From the NCBI GenBank assembly GCA_030680855.1, contig JAUXUN010000055.1:41378-105377 (forward strand): DNA of 64,000 nucleotides. The letters are read 5' to 3'. The DNA comes from Aestuariivirga sp. (lineage in GTDB: Bacteria; Pseudomonadota; Alphaproteobacteria; Rhizobiales; Aestuariivirgaceae). Position 1 is the first letter of the stretch. Each line of letters begins with the position of its first letter. This document shows positions 8,114-16,178 of this stretch, one piece after another. The notes below the pieces were generated by a model. It saw only the letters and a program-made list of their open reading frames with translations. It was not told the DNA's origin and did no database searches. The translations under genes and the position numbers were made by a program.

Positions 8114-9257
8114 GGCGGCCCTCCGTGGTGAAAACGTGAACGCGGTCCTGCGGCAGCTGGATGGAGAGGTTAGCGCCTTGGGAAATGTCCAGCCGGCGCA
8201 CGGCGTTGATCGAGAACTGGCAGTCGATTTCGGCCCCGCCAAAGGCCTCGGAGGTGAGCCAGGCCCGCCAGTGGGAGCCGAGGAACTCCATGTCGCGCAC
8301 CTTGACGGGATAGGCGTTGACGGCTTTGGCGGCATCAGCACTTTCCAGCGGAATGACATCCTCGGGGCGCAGCGCCAGGATCGCGTCGGCCTTTTTGGGC
8401 AGGCCATGGCTGCGGCAGGCAAGCGTGGCATTGCCGATTTTCACATGGGTCTCATCGGCGACGGTGACCCGCAGCTTGTTCATGCTGCCGATGAAGTCGG
8501 CGACGAACAGCGATGCCGGTTCGCGGTAGATTTCGGTGGGCGTGCCGATCTGCTCGATGACGCCGTCGTTCATCACCACGACTCGGTCGGCCATCGAAAG
8601 GGCCTCTTCCTGGTCGTGGGTCACCATGATGGTGGTGACGCCGAGGCGGCGCTGCAGCCGCTTGATCTCATGGCGGAGATAGCCGCGCACCTTTGCGTCA
8701 AGCGCCGACAGCGGCTCGTCGAGCAGCAGCAGGCCCGGCGAAATTGCCAGGGCGCGGGCGAGCGCTATGCGCTGCTGCTGGCCGCCCGAAAGCTGTGCGG
8801 GATATTTGGGCCCCTGCTCCGGCAGGCCGACGAGGGCCAGGAGTTCGGCGGTGCGCGCCCTGATCTTCGCCTTGTCGCGCTCGACGCTTTGCAGGCCGTA
8901 GGCAATATTCTGTTCGACCGTGAGATTGGGAAAAAGCGCATAGGACTGGAAAACGATGCCGAAATCGCGCTGCGACGGCGGCAGATTTGAAATGTCGCGG
9001 CCGGCCTGCTCAATGCGGCCCGCGGTCTGGGTTTCAAGCCCGGCGATGATGCGCAGCAGGGTGGTCTTGCCGCAGCCGGAAGGCCCGAGGAAACACACGA
9101 ACTCGCCCAGCGCCACGTCAAGGGAGACGTCTTTCAGCGCCGTGAAGGTTCCGAAATTCTTGGTCAGATGCGCGACGCGGAGATACGCCGCTGGTCCACC
9201 GGTTTGCGATGCGGTCAATGTGCTGGTGCCCAGACAATGGAGCGGCGGCCGGAGCAT
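8106..9257 (-). CDS. phnT: 2-aminoethylphosphonate ABC transporter ATP-binding protein
   Basis: A 383-residue cytoplasmic ATPase that powers the permease encoded downstream. It has a Walker A motif (LGPSGCGKTTLLR, residues ~57-69), a Q-loop (FQSYALFPNLTV), an ABC signature (LSGGQQQRIALARAL), Walker B with catalytic Glu (LLLLDEPLSALD) and the switch His (MVTHDQEEAL). The C-terminal ~130 residues form a TOBE-type regulatory domain (LRPEDVIPL). This is the CUT1/Fbp/PotA-type layout used by phosphonate importers. It lies 27 bases after the binding-protein gene, and its stop is overlapped by the permease start, so all three subunits are co-translated from one message. Confidence 0.88.
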   Translation of the reverse strand: MLRPPLHCLGTSTLTASQTGGPAAYLRVAHLTKNFGTFTALKDVSLDVALGEFVCFLGPSGCGKTTLLRIIAGLETQTAGRIEQAGRDISNLPPSQRDFGIVFQSYALFPNLTVEQNIAYGLQSVERDKAKIRARTAELLALVGLPEQGPKYPAQLSGGQQQRIALARALAISPGLLLLDEPLSALDAKVRGYLRHEIKRLQRRLGVTTIMVTHDQEEALSMADRVVVMNDGVIEQIGTPTEIYREPASLFVADFIGSMNKLRVTVADETHVKIGNATLACRSHGLPKKADAILALRPEDVIPLESADAAKAVNAYPVKVRDMEFLGSHWRAWLTSEAFGGAEIDCQFSINAVRRLDISQGANLSIQLPQDRVHVFTTEGRRG

Positions 9258-9284
9258 GGCGCCCCGGCCGCCGGCCCGAACAGC

Positions 9285-10310
9285 TTACGACTTCGGCTCA
9301 GACTTGGCGTCGTAACGCTTCTGCCATTCCTTGAGAATGGCGGCGCGGTTGTTGGCAGCCCACTCGAAGTCGTTCTTGATCATGCGCGTGACGGCTTCCG
9401 GCGGATAGTTTTCCACCGGCTTGGCAACGCCCGGATAGGCAACGACGGCATAGCCGACATTATACATCTCGTTGGCCTTCTTGCTGATCGACCAGTCGAC
9501 AAGCGTCTTGGCCGCTTCGAGCTTCGAGGTGCCCGCTATGATGGCGGTCGCCTCCATGTCCCAGCCCACGCCCTCGGACGGGATAATGACCTCAACCGGG
9601 GCACCACCGGCTTTTTCCTTGGCGCCACGGAAGGCGAAGGAAATGCCCATCACGGTTTCGCCGGCGCCTGCCAGTTTGCAGGGCTTGGAGCCGGAATGGG
9701 TGTAGGAGGCAGCGTTGGCATGAAGCGCATCCATGTAGGCCCAGCCTTCAGCCTCGCCGAACAACTGCAGCCAGCTCGATACATCGAGGAAGCCGGTGCC
9801 GGAGGAATTCGGGTTCGGCATGACGATCATGCCCTTGTATTCGGGCTTGAGCAGGTCCTTCCATGACGTAGGTGCCGCAACTCCGGCCTTCGCGGCCTCG
9901 GCCGTGTTGAAGCAGATGGCGGCGATCCAGGCGTCCATGCCAACCCATTGGGGCGGGCTGGCCGAATCGACGAATTTCGGATCGAGTATCTCGACACCCT
10001 TGGGCGCGTAGGGTTCGAGCATGCCCTCGGTCTTGAGGAGCATCAGCGAGGTGGCCGCCAGGCCCCAGACCACATCGGCCTGCGGATTGTTCTTTTCGGC
10101 CAGAAGCTTGGCGGTGACCACGCCGGTCGAATCACGGACCCAGTTGATCTTGATGTCTGGGTGGTCCTGGTTGAAGGTTTCGGCGTAGCGCTGAAGATCT
10201 TCCGCTTCCACGGCGGAATAAACGGTCAGTTCGGTATCCGCATAGGCTGCGGTGCCCGCCAGCATTGTGGCAAATGCAGTTGCTTGAAAAATTCTTCGTG
10301 TCAGTTTCAT
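9285..10310 (-). CDS. phnS: 2-aminoethylphosphonate-binding periplasmic protein
   Basis: A 341-residue extracytoplasmic solute-binding protein, first gene of the operon. The start ATG at 10310 has GGAGAG just upstream and opens a clear signal peptide (MKLTRRIFQATAFATMLAG, cleaved after AYA). The mature protein begins DTELTVYSAVEAEDLQRY and shows the iron(III)/phosphonate-type fold (FNQDHPDIKINWVRDSTG; WVGMDAWIAAICFN; PNPNSSGTGFLDV). This matches the putative 2-aminoethylphosphonate-binding family (PhnS2/AepX-like) rather than the iron-binding FbpA group, which has paired Tyr ligands. The ligand is inferred from family and the neighbouring PbfA-like enzyme. The promoter should lie in 10311-10443. 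Confidence 0.85.
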   Translation of the reverse strand: MKLTRRIFQATAFATMLAGTAAYADTELTVYSAVEAEDLQRYAETFNQDHPDIKINWVRDSTGVVTAKLLAEKNNPQADVVWGLAATSLMLLKTEGMLEPYAPKGVEILDPKFVDSASPPQWVGMDAWIAAICFNTAEAAKAGVAAPTSWKDLLKPEYKGMIVMPNPNSSGTGFLDVSSWLQLFGEAEGWAYMDALHANAASYTHSGSKPCKLAGAGETVMGISFAFRGAKEKAGGAPVEVIIPSEGVGWDMEATAIIAGTSKLEAAKTLVDWSISKKANEMYNVGYAVVAYPGVAKPVENYPPEAVTRMIKNDFEWAANNRAAILKEWQKRYDAKSEPKS

Positions 10311-10443
10311 GTTTCTCTCCCTGCCAGACATCGCGACATTCACAGCATAATTGTGACAGTCTGATTACGGCGGGGCCAGATTGCAGAATTCCGCCCCATG
10401 GAGTCAAGCTAATCCCGTCAAATGCGAGGGCATCGGGCCGGGG

Positions 10444-11067
10444 TCAACCCCCAGTCCAGTTGCCCGGGTCATCAGGCAATCTAGCCGGATCATTCTTGGG
10501 AAGCGCGTCGCAAGACCATTCCATGCGCTTCCAGGCGGGAACGGGCGTGGTGACGTCGGTGCGGGGCACGAAGTTGGAGCGCTCCACCATCTGCATCTTG
10601 TGGATGTAGCGCGGGCAGTTGGGAAAGACCTGGGTGACGTGAACCTTCACCACGAACTGCGCCTCCAGATATGCGGGCTCAATGGATCCAGCCGGCACGA
10701 TGCTTGCGGTGCCATTGAGCCGGAAGCGTTTGCGGTTTTCGAAATCGATAAACAGCAGGCCCACGGCCGGATTTTCCAGTGTGTTGCCGGTGGACAGATA
10801 CATGCCGTTGCCGTCGTAATTCGGGAAGGCCAGGGTCTTTGGGTCGAGGACGCGGATGAAGCCGGGATCGCCGCCCTTGTAGGAACAGTTGGGGCGGCCT
10901 TCGCTGTCGGCGGTGGCCAGGAAGAACATGTCCATGCGTTCGATGAAGGCCTGGTCGTCGGGCGTGATATGTTCGTGGAACAGGCGCTCCTCGATCCGGT
11001 TGGCCAGGCGCTCGGTATCGAATTCACGCTGCAGCTTGCGGTGGCTTTCGCCGTAGAGCTTGGACAT
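10444..11067 (-). CDS. Pyridoxamine 5'-phosphate oxidase-like flavoprotein
   Basis: A 207-residue soluble protein with a split-barrel flavin-binding domain of the pyridoxamine 5'-phosphate oxidase superfamily. The core runs from FIERMDMFFLATADSEGRPNCS through GFIRVLDPKTLAFPNYDGNG, then NPAVGLLFIDFENRKRFRLNG, which is the FMN-binding face. Such standalone proteins (general stress or F420/FMN/heme binding) are mostly uncharacterised and are not PdxH itself, which lacks this N-terminal helix-rich extension. The ATG has CGGAGGA upstream. It is transcribed in the same direction as the downstream phosphonate operon but separated from it by about 130 bases. Confidence 0.8.
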   Translation of the reverse strand: MSKLYGESHRKLQREFDTERLANRIEERLFHEHITPDDQAFIERMDMFFLATADSEGRPNCSYKGGDPGFIRVLDPKTLAFPNYDGNGMYLSTGNTLENPAVGLLFIDFENRKRFRLNGTASIVPAGSIEPAYLEAQFVVKVHVTQVFPNCPRYIHKMQMVERSNFVPRTDVTTPVPAWKRMEWSCDALPKNDPARLPDDPGNWTGG

Positions 11068-11100
11068 GGCATTCCTCCGTAATTTCAGTTCCCAAAATCA

Positions 11101-12894
11101 TCATGTGGCAGGCGTCAAGGGCCACACCAGCGGCACCATCACAATGGCGATGGCAAAGATCAGCACTGTCAGCGGCAACCCAACCTTGACGAAATCCGCG
11201 AAGCGGTATTTCCCGGGGCCATAGACCATCAGGCTGGAGGGTTCGAGCGGCGTCAGATAAGAGCAACTGGCGGCAATTGCGATCATCATGGCAAAGCTGC
11301 GTGGATTCAATCCCAGCTGGCTTGCTGTTTCAAAAGCGATTGGCAGAATGACAATTGCCGCCGCCTGATTTGACATGGGCTGCGTCAGGGCAACCGTCAG
11401 CAGGAAAAACGAGCCCAGCACGAAAACGGGATCCTGCGCGCCGATGACCGCTATCAACTGGGCGGCAAGATATTTTCCGGTTCCGGTTGCTTCCATTGCC
11501 GCGCCAAGCGACAGGAGCGAGCCAATGAGGATGAGCACCTTCCATTCAACCTTCCGATAGGCTTCCTCGGGGGAAATGCAGCGCGTCAGCAGCATGAAAA
11601 ACGCGCCACCGATCCCCGCCACGGGAAAAGATACAAATCCGAACGTGGCGGCCATCAGCGCAGAGGCGAATATCATCACGGAGAGCGCGGCGTGCGAGGA
11701 TTTCTGCCGGACGGCATCGACGCCGCCGAAGATGCTGAAGAGATTGCCGCGATCCATAGCGCTGACGTTTTCAGGGCTTCCCTGCAACAGCAGGACGTCG
11801 CCGAGCCTCATCCTGATGCGGCTCAGCTTGTGCGCCAATCCGTAACCGGCGCGGTTCAATCCGAGGACCTGCAAACCGTAACGGTCATAGAATTCGGCGC
11901 TGCGGAGGCTCTGCCCGATGAGCGGCGAGCCGGGCATCAGCACGCCTTCGACCACCACGGCATCCTCAGGCCGCAAATCCGGATCCGCGAGATGCACGTC
12001 GGCCTTGATTTCGATGCCCTTGATGTCCTTCACACGCAGCAAATCGCGCCTGGTTCCTTCAATCACAATTTCATCGCCTGCCGCCAGAACGGTTTTGGCG
12101 GCTTTTGAATCAAGGGTTTTGCTGCCGCGCAGCAGCTTGACGACCGAATAGCCGGAATTGGCCGCAATAGGCGACTCGGCAATTGTCTTGCCGATGAGCG
12201 ATGATCCATCAGGAATCACGAGGTCGGCCTGGTATGTCCGGTTGCCGACGTCTTCCATCGAAGGACCGTCTTTTTCGCGATGGGGCATCAAACGCACGCC
12301 GATCGTCAGCATGTAGATGATGCCTGCGATGGCGATGGGAATTCCAACGGGCGCAAGTTCAAACATGCCCATGGCCGGCTGTCCGGACCGCGACATCAGT
12401 TCGCTGATCACAATATTGGTCGACGTGCTGACGAGCGACACGGAGCTGGTCAGTATGGAGGCGAAGGCCAGCGGCAAAAGATAGCGCGATGGGCTGGTGC
12501 CGCGCTTGCCCGCGAGGCCCAGGACAATCGGAATGAAAAAGGCAGCCGCCGCAGTATTGCTGATAAAAGCCGACAGTGCCGATACGGAGACCATGACAAC
12601 TGCAATCAGGACCGTGGGATTGCTCCCGACATGGCTGAGGACCGATCTACCCACGATGTCGACGATCCCGGTGTTTGACAGCGCCGCGGTCATGATAAAC
12701 AGGCCCAGGATCATCACAACCGTGCCGCTGCCGAAACCGGCGAAGGCTTGTTCCGTGCTGATCAGATTGGTGCTTACGACGGCGAGGAGTACGCCGAGCG
12801 CCACCACATCGGCCGCTATCCGGTCCCAGGCGAAAAGCGCCACGGCGGCGATCAGGATGGCGAGGCATAGTGCAATGTCCGGCGTCAACTGCAT
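11101..12894 (-). CDS. SLC13/DASS-family transporter with RCK_C domains
   Basis: A 597-residue inner-membrane anion:sodium-type symporter. It has hydrophobic blocks at residues ~1-200 and ~400-597, with family motifs such as FGSGTVVMILGLFIM and the SNxAAAAF and MSNQAAAIV hairpin segments that coordinate sodium and substrate in VcINDY-like carriers. Between them, residues ~215-375 hold two TrkA-C (RCK_C) regulatory domains (VIPDGSSLIGKTIAES; VVEGVLMPGSPLIGQSLRSAEF), which mark the YfbS/SAC1-like branch often tied to sulfate or inorganic anion uptake. The substrate cannot be fixed from sequence. It is followed after 33 bases by the flavoprotein gene. Confidence 0.85.
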   Translation of the reverse strand: MQLTPDIALCLAILIAAVALFAWDRIAADVVALGVLLAVVSTNLISTEQAFAGFGSGTVVMILGLFIMTAALSNTGIVDIVGRSVLSHVGSNPTVLIAVVMVSVSALSAFISNTAAAAFFIPIVLGLAGKRGTSPSRYLLPLAFASILTSSVSLVSTSTNIVISELMSRSGQPAMGMFELAPVGIPIAIAGIIYMLTIGVRLMPHREKDGPSMEDVGNRTYQADLVIPDGSSLIGKTIAESPIAANSGYSVVKLLRGSKTLDSKAAKTVLAAGDEIVIEGTRRDLLRVKDIKGIEIKADVHLADPDLRPEDAVVVEGVLMPGSPLIGQSLRSAEFYDRYGLQVLGLNRAGYGLAHKLSRIRMRLGDVLLLQGSPENVSAMDRGNLFSIFGGVDAVRQKSSHAALSVMIFASALMAATFGFVSFPVAGIGGAFFMLLTRCISPEEAYRKVEWKVLILIGSLLSLGAAMEATGTGKYLAAQLIAVIGAQDPVFVLGSFFLLTVALTQPMSNQAAAIVILPIAFETASQLGLNPRSFAMMIAIAASCSYLTPLEPSSLMVYGPGKYRFADFVKVGLPLTVLIFAIAIVMVPLVWPLTPAT

Positions 12895-12965
12895 TGAATC
12901 GGCATACCTTCGGCGGTTTAACGCCAGTGTAGACGGTTCGTTCCGGATTGAAAGATCGTCGCAGT

Positions 12966-13367
12966 CTATTCCTTTTCATCGAGGTCATAGGGCTTCGTCG
13001 GCAAGCCTGCGGACTTCCATCCGGTAAAGCCACCCTCCATGTCCGTGGCAAAGGTGAGGCCCAGGAGCTGGAGATTGGCGGCGGCCAGAACCGACTGGTA
13101 GCCCTCGTTGCAGAACAGGATGATTTTCTGCCGGCGATCCGTAACGCTGGGATGGCGCCAGGGAGACACGGGATCGCAACGCCACTCCAGCACGTTGCGG
13201 CGAATGACCAATGTGCCGGGAATGAGGCCGTCGGCACGCTGCTGTTCGTCGCCGCGGATATCGATGACCAGGGCGCCGGCATCTATCTCCTTTGCCGTCT
13301 CCGTTGGCGTGCATCTATAAGGCAGCAATGCCCTGGCCTCATGGAGAAGCTGTTCGACCGTCTTCAT
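12966..13367 (-). CDS. Rhodanese-like domain protein
   Basis: A single-domain rhodanese of 133 residues. The active-site loop reads LFCNEGYQS, with the sulfur-carrying Cys at about residue 91, and the CH2A-like region is VIDIRGDEQQRADGLIPGTLVI. It should transfer sulfane sulfur or act as a persulfide carrier in the cytoplasm; no signal peptide is present. Its ATG overlaps the stop of the upstream PCu(A)C-like gene by 4 bases, so the two are translated together. The neighbouring SLC13 transporter begins 71 bases downstream in the same direction, compatible with a sulfur-related unit, which is only an inference. Confidence 0.85.
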   Translation of the reverse strand: MKTVEQLLHEARALLPYRCTPTETAKEIDAGALVIDIRGDEQQRADGLIPGTLVIRRNVLEWRCDPVSPWRHPSVTDRRQKIILFCNEGYQSVLAAANLQLLGLTFATDMEGGFTGWKSAGLPTKPYDLDEKE

Positions 13368-13798
13368 TGATTTGCGTCAACCAGGAATTCGATGCCGATG
13401 GTTCCAGCGTGGCGAAACATAAGACGCGCCGGATAGGCACCGACGTCGGCTTCAAGGCCCTTTGGAATGTCGCTGAGAAAGAGGCACCATTCGTGGCGGT
13501 GCAGGTCAAGTGTGGCGCCTGGCGCAATCGCAACTTCGGACGGCGCGCTGATGTCATGTTCGCGACTTGCGACATGAAGCAGCCGCGTATTGCTTGCAAC
13601 GGCAATTTCGGCGCCGAGAAAATATTCTGTTTCAGAGCCATGGTTGACAATCGTCACATGGGCGCAGGTACAATCGGAATTTGCCTGCGGCACCATGATG
13701 GCGGGATGCAGGATTTCCAGATGGCCAACGCGGTAGGAATGCGCCTGTGCCGCGCATGTACCAAATAGCATGAGAGCAATGGATACTGCCGTTCTCAT
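13364..13798 (-). CDS. PCu(A)C-like periplasmic protein with degenerate copper motif
   Basis: A 144-residue exported protein. The signal peptide is MRTAVSIALMLFGTCAAQAH with cleavage near AQA. The mature part begins HSYRVGHLEILHPAIMVP and continues as a cupredoxin-like beta sandwich (AHVTIVNHGSETEYFLGAEI; RLMFRHAGTIGIEFLVD), like the PCu(A)C copper chaperone (DUF461) family. The canonical H(M)x10Mx21HxM copper site is not obvious: the expected HEM region reads LLHVASREHD, and no methionine-rich tail follows. Two close Cys (DCTC) and several His may bind metal differently. It is co-translated with the rhodanese. Confidence 0.65.
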   Translation of the reverse strand: MRTAVSIALMLFGTCAAQAHSYRVGHLEILHPAIMVPQANSDCTCAHVTIVNHGSETEYFLGAEIAVASNTRLLHVASREHDISAPSEVAIAPGATLDLHRHEWCLFLSDIPKGLEADVGAYPARLMFRHAGTIGIEFLVDANQ

Positions 13799-13849
13799 GG
13801 AAAACTCCGTGGCGCAGGAACAGTGATCATGCCCCTGCGCCAGCGTATT

Positions 13850-14392
13850 CTATTCCACCGGAACCATGAGGTGTTGATAGGGCGTCCCTGACCACATCAC
13901 ATATGGCCTGCTGGTGTCGGGTTTCGCATCCGCCGGGTAGCCCGCCATCATGTCCATGGCATTCATGATCATGACATGGCGGCCCGTCGTGACCCAGTTG
14001 TTGGCCTCGGTTGGCGCCGTCGCAAAGGGATCGGTGTTACTGGCATCCGAACCGCCGGCAAGCATGTAAATCAGGCCCACTTTGCCCTTCGGCGGATCTT
14101 TCTTGCTCATCCATGCCATCGCCCATTCCATCGAATTGGCATCGCCGCACATCGGGTCGTTGCCCGGCGTGTTGGGATCGTTTGGCATGCACCAAAAGCC
14201 GTTCTTGCTTTCGCGCAAGGTTTTCATTGAACCGTCGGCTTGCGGCGCATAGACCGCCGCGCCAGCGCCTACGGCAGCGGGAGCCGCCGATTCGGCGTTC
14301 TTGATTGTCTCAGCGTCGTCAGCCCGGGCACTGAGCGAGGGGGCAAGGCAGAATGCACATAGGCTAGTCGTCAGTATTACAAATTTCTTCAT
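13850..14392 (-). CDS. Secreted protein of unknown function
   Basis: A 180-residue protein with a signal peptide (MKKFVILTTSLCAFCLAPSLSARA, cleaved after ARA). I do not recognise a named family. The mature part has one Cys pair candidate (FWCMPNDPNTPGNDPMCG), a methionine- and tryptophan-rich middle (SMEWAMAWMSKKDPPKGKVGLIYMLAGG) and a conserved-looking end (GRHVMIMNAMDMM; GTPYQHLMVPVE). The Met/His density could indicate metal contact but this is speculative. It sits under a promoter overlapped by an inverted repeat and is divergent from a TetR regulator gene, so that regulator may control it. Confidence 0.6.
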   Translation of the reverse strand: MKKFVILTTSLCAFCLAPSLSARADDAETIKNAESAAPAAVGAGAAVYAPQADGSMKTLRESKNGFWCMPNDPNTPGNDPMCGDANSMEWAMAWMSKKDPPKGKVGLIYMLAGGSDASNTDPFATAPTEANNWVTTGRHVMIMNAMDMMAGYPADAKPDTSRPYVMWSGTPYQHLMVPVE

Positions 14393-14443
14393 GATACGTC
14401 TCCCTAGAATGTGGGCAGTTTTGGAATCGCCCTACTCCGAATG

Positions 14444-14472
14444 TGCTTACCTATTGATAAGTAACTTGTCAA
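14444..14472 (-). promoter_or_regulatory. Promoter overlapping a TetR-type operator candidate
   Basis: TTGATAAG (14454-14461) and CTTGTCAA (14465-14472) form an inverted repeat matching at 7 of 8 positions across a 3-base spacer. On the minus strand the same DNA gives a perfect TTGACA -35 hexamer (14472-14467) and, 17 bases later, TAAGCA as a weak -10. The operator therefore lies in the promoter of the secreted-protein gene. The divergent TetR gene 80 bases away is the obvious candidate binder. Confidence 0.55.
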
Positions 14473-14553
14473 CTAGTAGATAGAATTGTAAGAGGTTTTA
14501 AGAAAACCACGAATCGATGAAACGTCATTTCCAAAGGATTTTAGTGCCAACCC

Positions 14554-15135
14554 ATGGATCACAAAACAGACCCGGTTCATACGTCACAACAAATATTGGA
14601 GATCGCCCAGCGGCTGGTGCAAACCCGCGGATACAATGCATTCAGCTATGCCGATATTGCCAGCGAGCTGAGAGTTTCGAAGGCCAGCCTCCACTATCAT
14701 TTCGCTTCAAAGCATGAACTTGGCGTCAAGCTCATCGAACGTTACGAACTTGGAATGGAGCGGGCCCTTGGCGAAATCGATGCCAATGGCGGGGGGGCAG
14801 CGGTGAAGTTGCGGCGCTATGTGGATATCTATGCAAAGGTCCTGGCGGACGAACGGATGTGCCTGTGCGGCATGCTGGCCGCGGAATTTGAGACGCTTCC
14901 GAAGGCGATGCAGACGGCATTGGAGAACTTCTTCCAGTTGAACGAGCGCTGGCTCACCGGCGTGCTCAATGAGGGACGCACAAGCGGCGTCCTGCGCTTC
15001 GATGGCCCGGCTGCGGAGGCATCGCAGTTTATTATCGGCTCATTGGAAGGCTCGATGATGATGGCGCGTTCCAAGGGCGGCATGGCGCGATTTGACTCCG
15101 CTTCAAGAAGAATCCTCACCGAGTTCGGAATTTGA
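14554..15135 (+). CDS. TetR/AcrR-family transcriptional regulator
   Basis: A 193-residue repressor. Residues ~10-60 hold the TetR helix-turn-helix (ILEIAQRLVQTRGYNAFSY, then ADIASELRVSKASLHYHF with ASKHELGV). The rest is an all-helical ligand domain; CLCGMLAAEFETLP and the C-terminal ASQFIIGSLEGSMMMAR resemble the TetR_C domains of the AcrR/NemR-like group, whose members sense electrophiles or lipophilic ligands. Two Cys in MCLCGML could be redox sensors, an inference from NemR-like proteins. It is divergent from the secreted-protein gene and 62 bases upstream of a nitrilase that points the same way. Confidence 0.85.
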   Translation: MDHKTDPVHTSQQILEIAQRLVQTRGYNAFSYADIASELRVSKASLHYHFASKHELGVKLIERYELGMERALGEIDANGGGAAVKLRRYVDIYAKVLADERMCLCGMLAAEFETLPKAMQTALENFFQLNERWLTGVLNEGRTSGVLRFDGPAAEASQFIIGSLEGSMMMARSKGGMARFDSASRRILTEFGI

Positions 15136-15197
15136 CAGGAAGCGTGGACCCGTTTGCATAGGCAACCGGGACGCGTCTGCGCTACGGAGTTTGTATC

Positions 15198-16142
15198 ATG
15201 GAAATCAAAGCCGCAATCTGCCAAAGACCGCCCGTGCTGCTCGACAAAACGGCGTCGATAGCGGCGGCACTGGCCATGATCGCGGAAGCGGCAGGCCAAG
15301 GCGCGAAACTGATGACATTTCCCGAGGCATTCCTGCCGGGCTACCCAACCTGGATATGGCGTCTGCGCCCCGGAGGCGACATGGCGCTGGGAAACGAGAT
15401 TCATCGCCAGTTGCAACGCAACGCAATCGACATCGCATCCGGCGACCTCGATCCGCTTCGCGACGGAGCCGCCAAACACGGCATGGTCGTTGTCATGGGA
15501 ATGCATGAGCTCGATAGCGCATTCAGCGGCTCAACGCTTTTCAACACCGTGGTGGTGATCGGCGATGATGGCACAATTCTGAACAAGCACCGCAAGCTGA
15601 TGCCCACGAACCCGGAGCGGATGGTTTGGGGGGCGGGCGACGCAAGCGGCTTGCGCGTCGTGGACACGAAGTTCGGCCGCCTCGGCTGCCTGTTATGCTG
15701 GGAAAATTACATGCCGCTCGCCCGCTATGCGCTTTATGCGCAGCAAATGGACATTCTGGTGGCGGTTACCTGGGATTGCGGTGACCTGTGGACCGCCAGC
15801 ATGCGGCACATCGCCAAAGAGGGTGGCTGCTGGGTCCTGTCATCGGCAACGGCCCTGCAGGGATTGGATATTCCAGCCTCATTCCCGGGCCGCGGCCAGC
15901 TCTTCAAGGACGCGGAATGGATCAATCCGGGCGATGCCATCGCCGTCAAACCCGGCGGCACTCTCGCTGCCGGGCCTCTGCATCAGGAGAAGTCGATCCT
16001 CTATGTCACGGTTGATGCGGACTCGGCCCGCGCCGCGCGCAAGTCGCTGGACGTTGCGGGCCACTACTCCCGTCCGGACGTTTTCCGGTTGAACGTCGAC
16101 CGGCGGAAAAAACCGCCGGCCATGTTCCGCGATTCCGATTAG
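15198..16142 (+). CDS. Nitrilase (carbon-nitrogen hydrolase family)
   Basis: A 314-residue cytoplasmic hydrolase that should convert a nitrile to the carboxylic acid and ammonia. The catalytic triad is visible: Glu43 in TFPEAFLPGYP, Lys133 in LNKHRKLMPT and Cys167 in LLCWENYMPLARY. The sequence TWIWRLRPG after the Glu and the CWENYMPL segment are typical of true nitrilases (branch 1) rather than amidases or carbamoylases. The length fits the family, and the charged C-terminus (DRRKKPPAMF) matches the part that promotes helical oligomers. The substrate preference, aryl or aliphatic, cannot be read. It follows the TetR gene by 62 bases and may be regulated by it. Confidence 0.9.
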   Translation: MEIKAAICQRPPVLLDKTASIAAALAMIAEAAGQGAKLMTFPEAFLPGYPTWIWRLRPGGDMALGNEIHRQLQRNAIDIASGDLDPLRDGAAKHGMVVVMGMHELDSAFSGSTLFNTVVVIGDDGTILNKHRKLMPTNPERMVWGAGDASGLRVVDTKFGRLGCLLCWENYMPLARYALYAQQMDILVAVTWDCGDLWTASMRHIAKEGGCWVLSSATALQGLDIPASFPGRGQLFKDAEWINPGDAIAVKPGGTLAAGPLHQEKSILYVTVDADSARAARKSLDVAGHYSRPDVFRLNVDRRKKPPAMFRDSD

Positions 16143-16178
16143 CGCCCCCTGCCCCCGTCATCGTTGCGGACTCCGCGT

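Noticed and set aside
6479..8131. Long rightward open frame of 550 codons
   Set aside because: Antisense shadow of the fused permease, rich in His, Asp, Arg and Gln without any domain signature.
8114..8431. N-terminal extension of the permease frame
   Set aside because: It lies inside the ATPase gene, is Ser/Pro/Arg-rich and has no membrane features; the GTG at 8113 gives the proper start.
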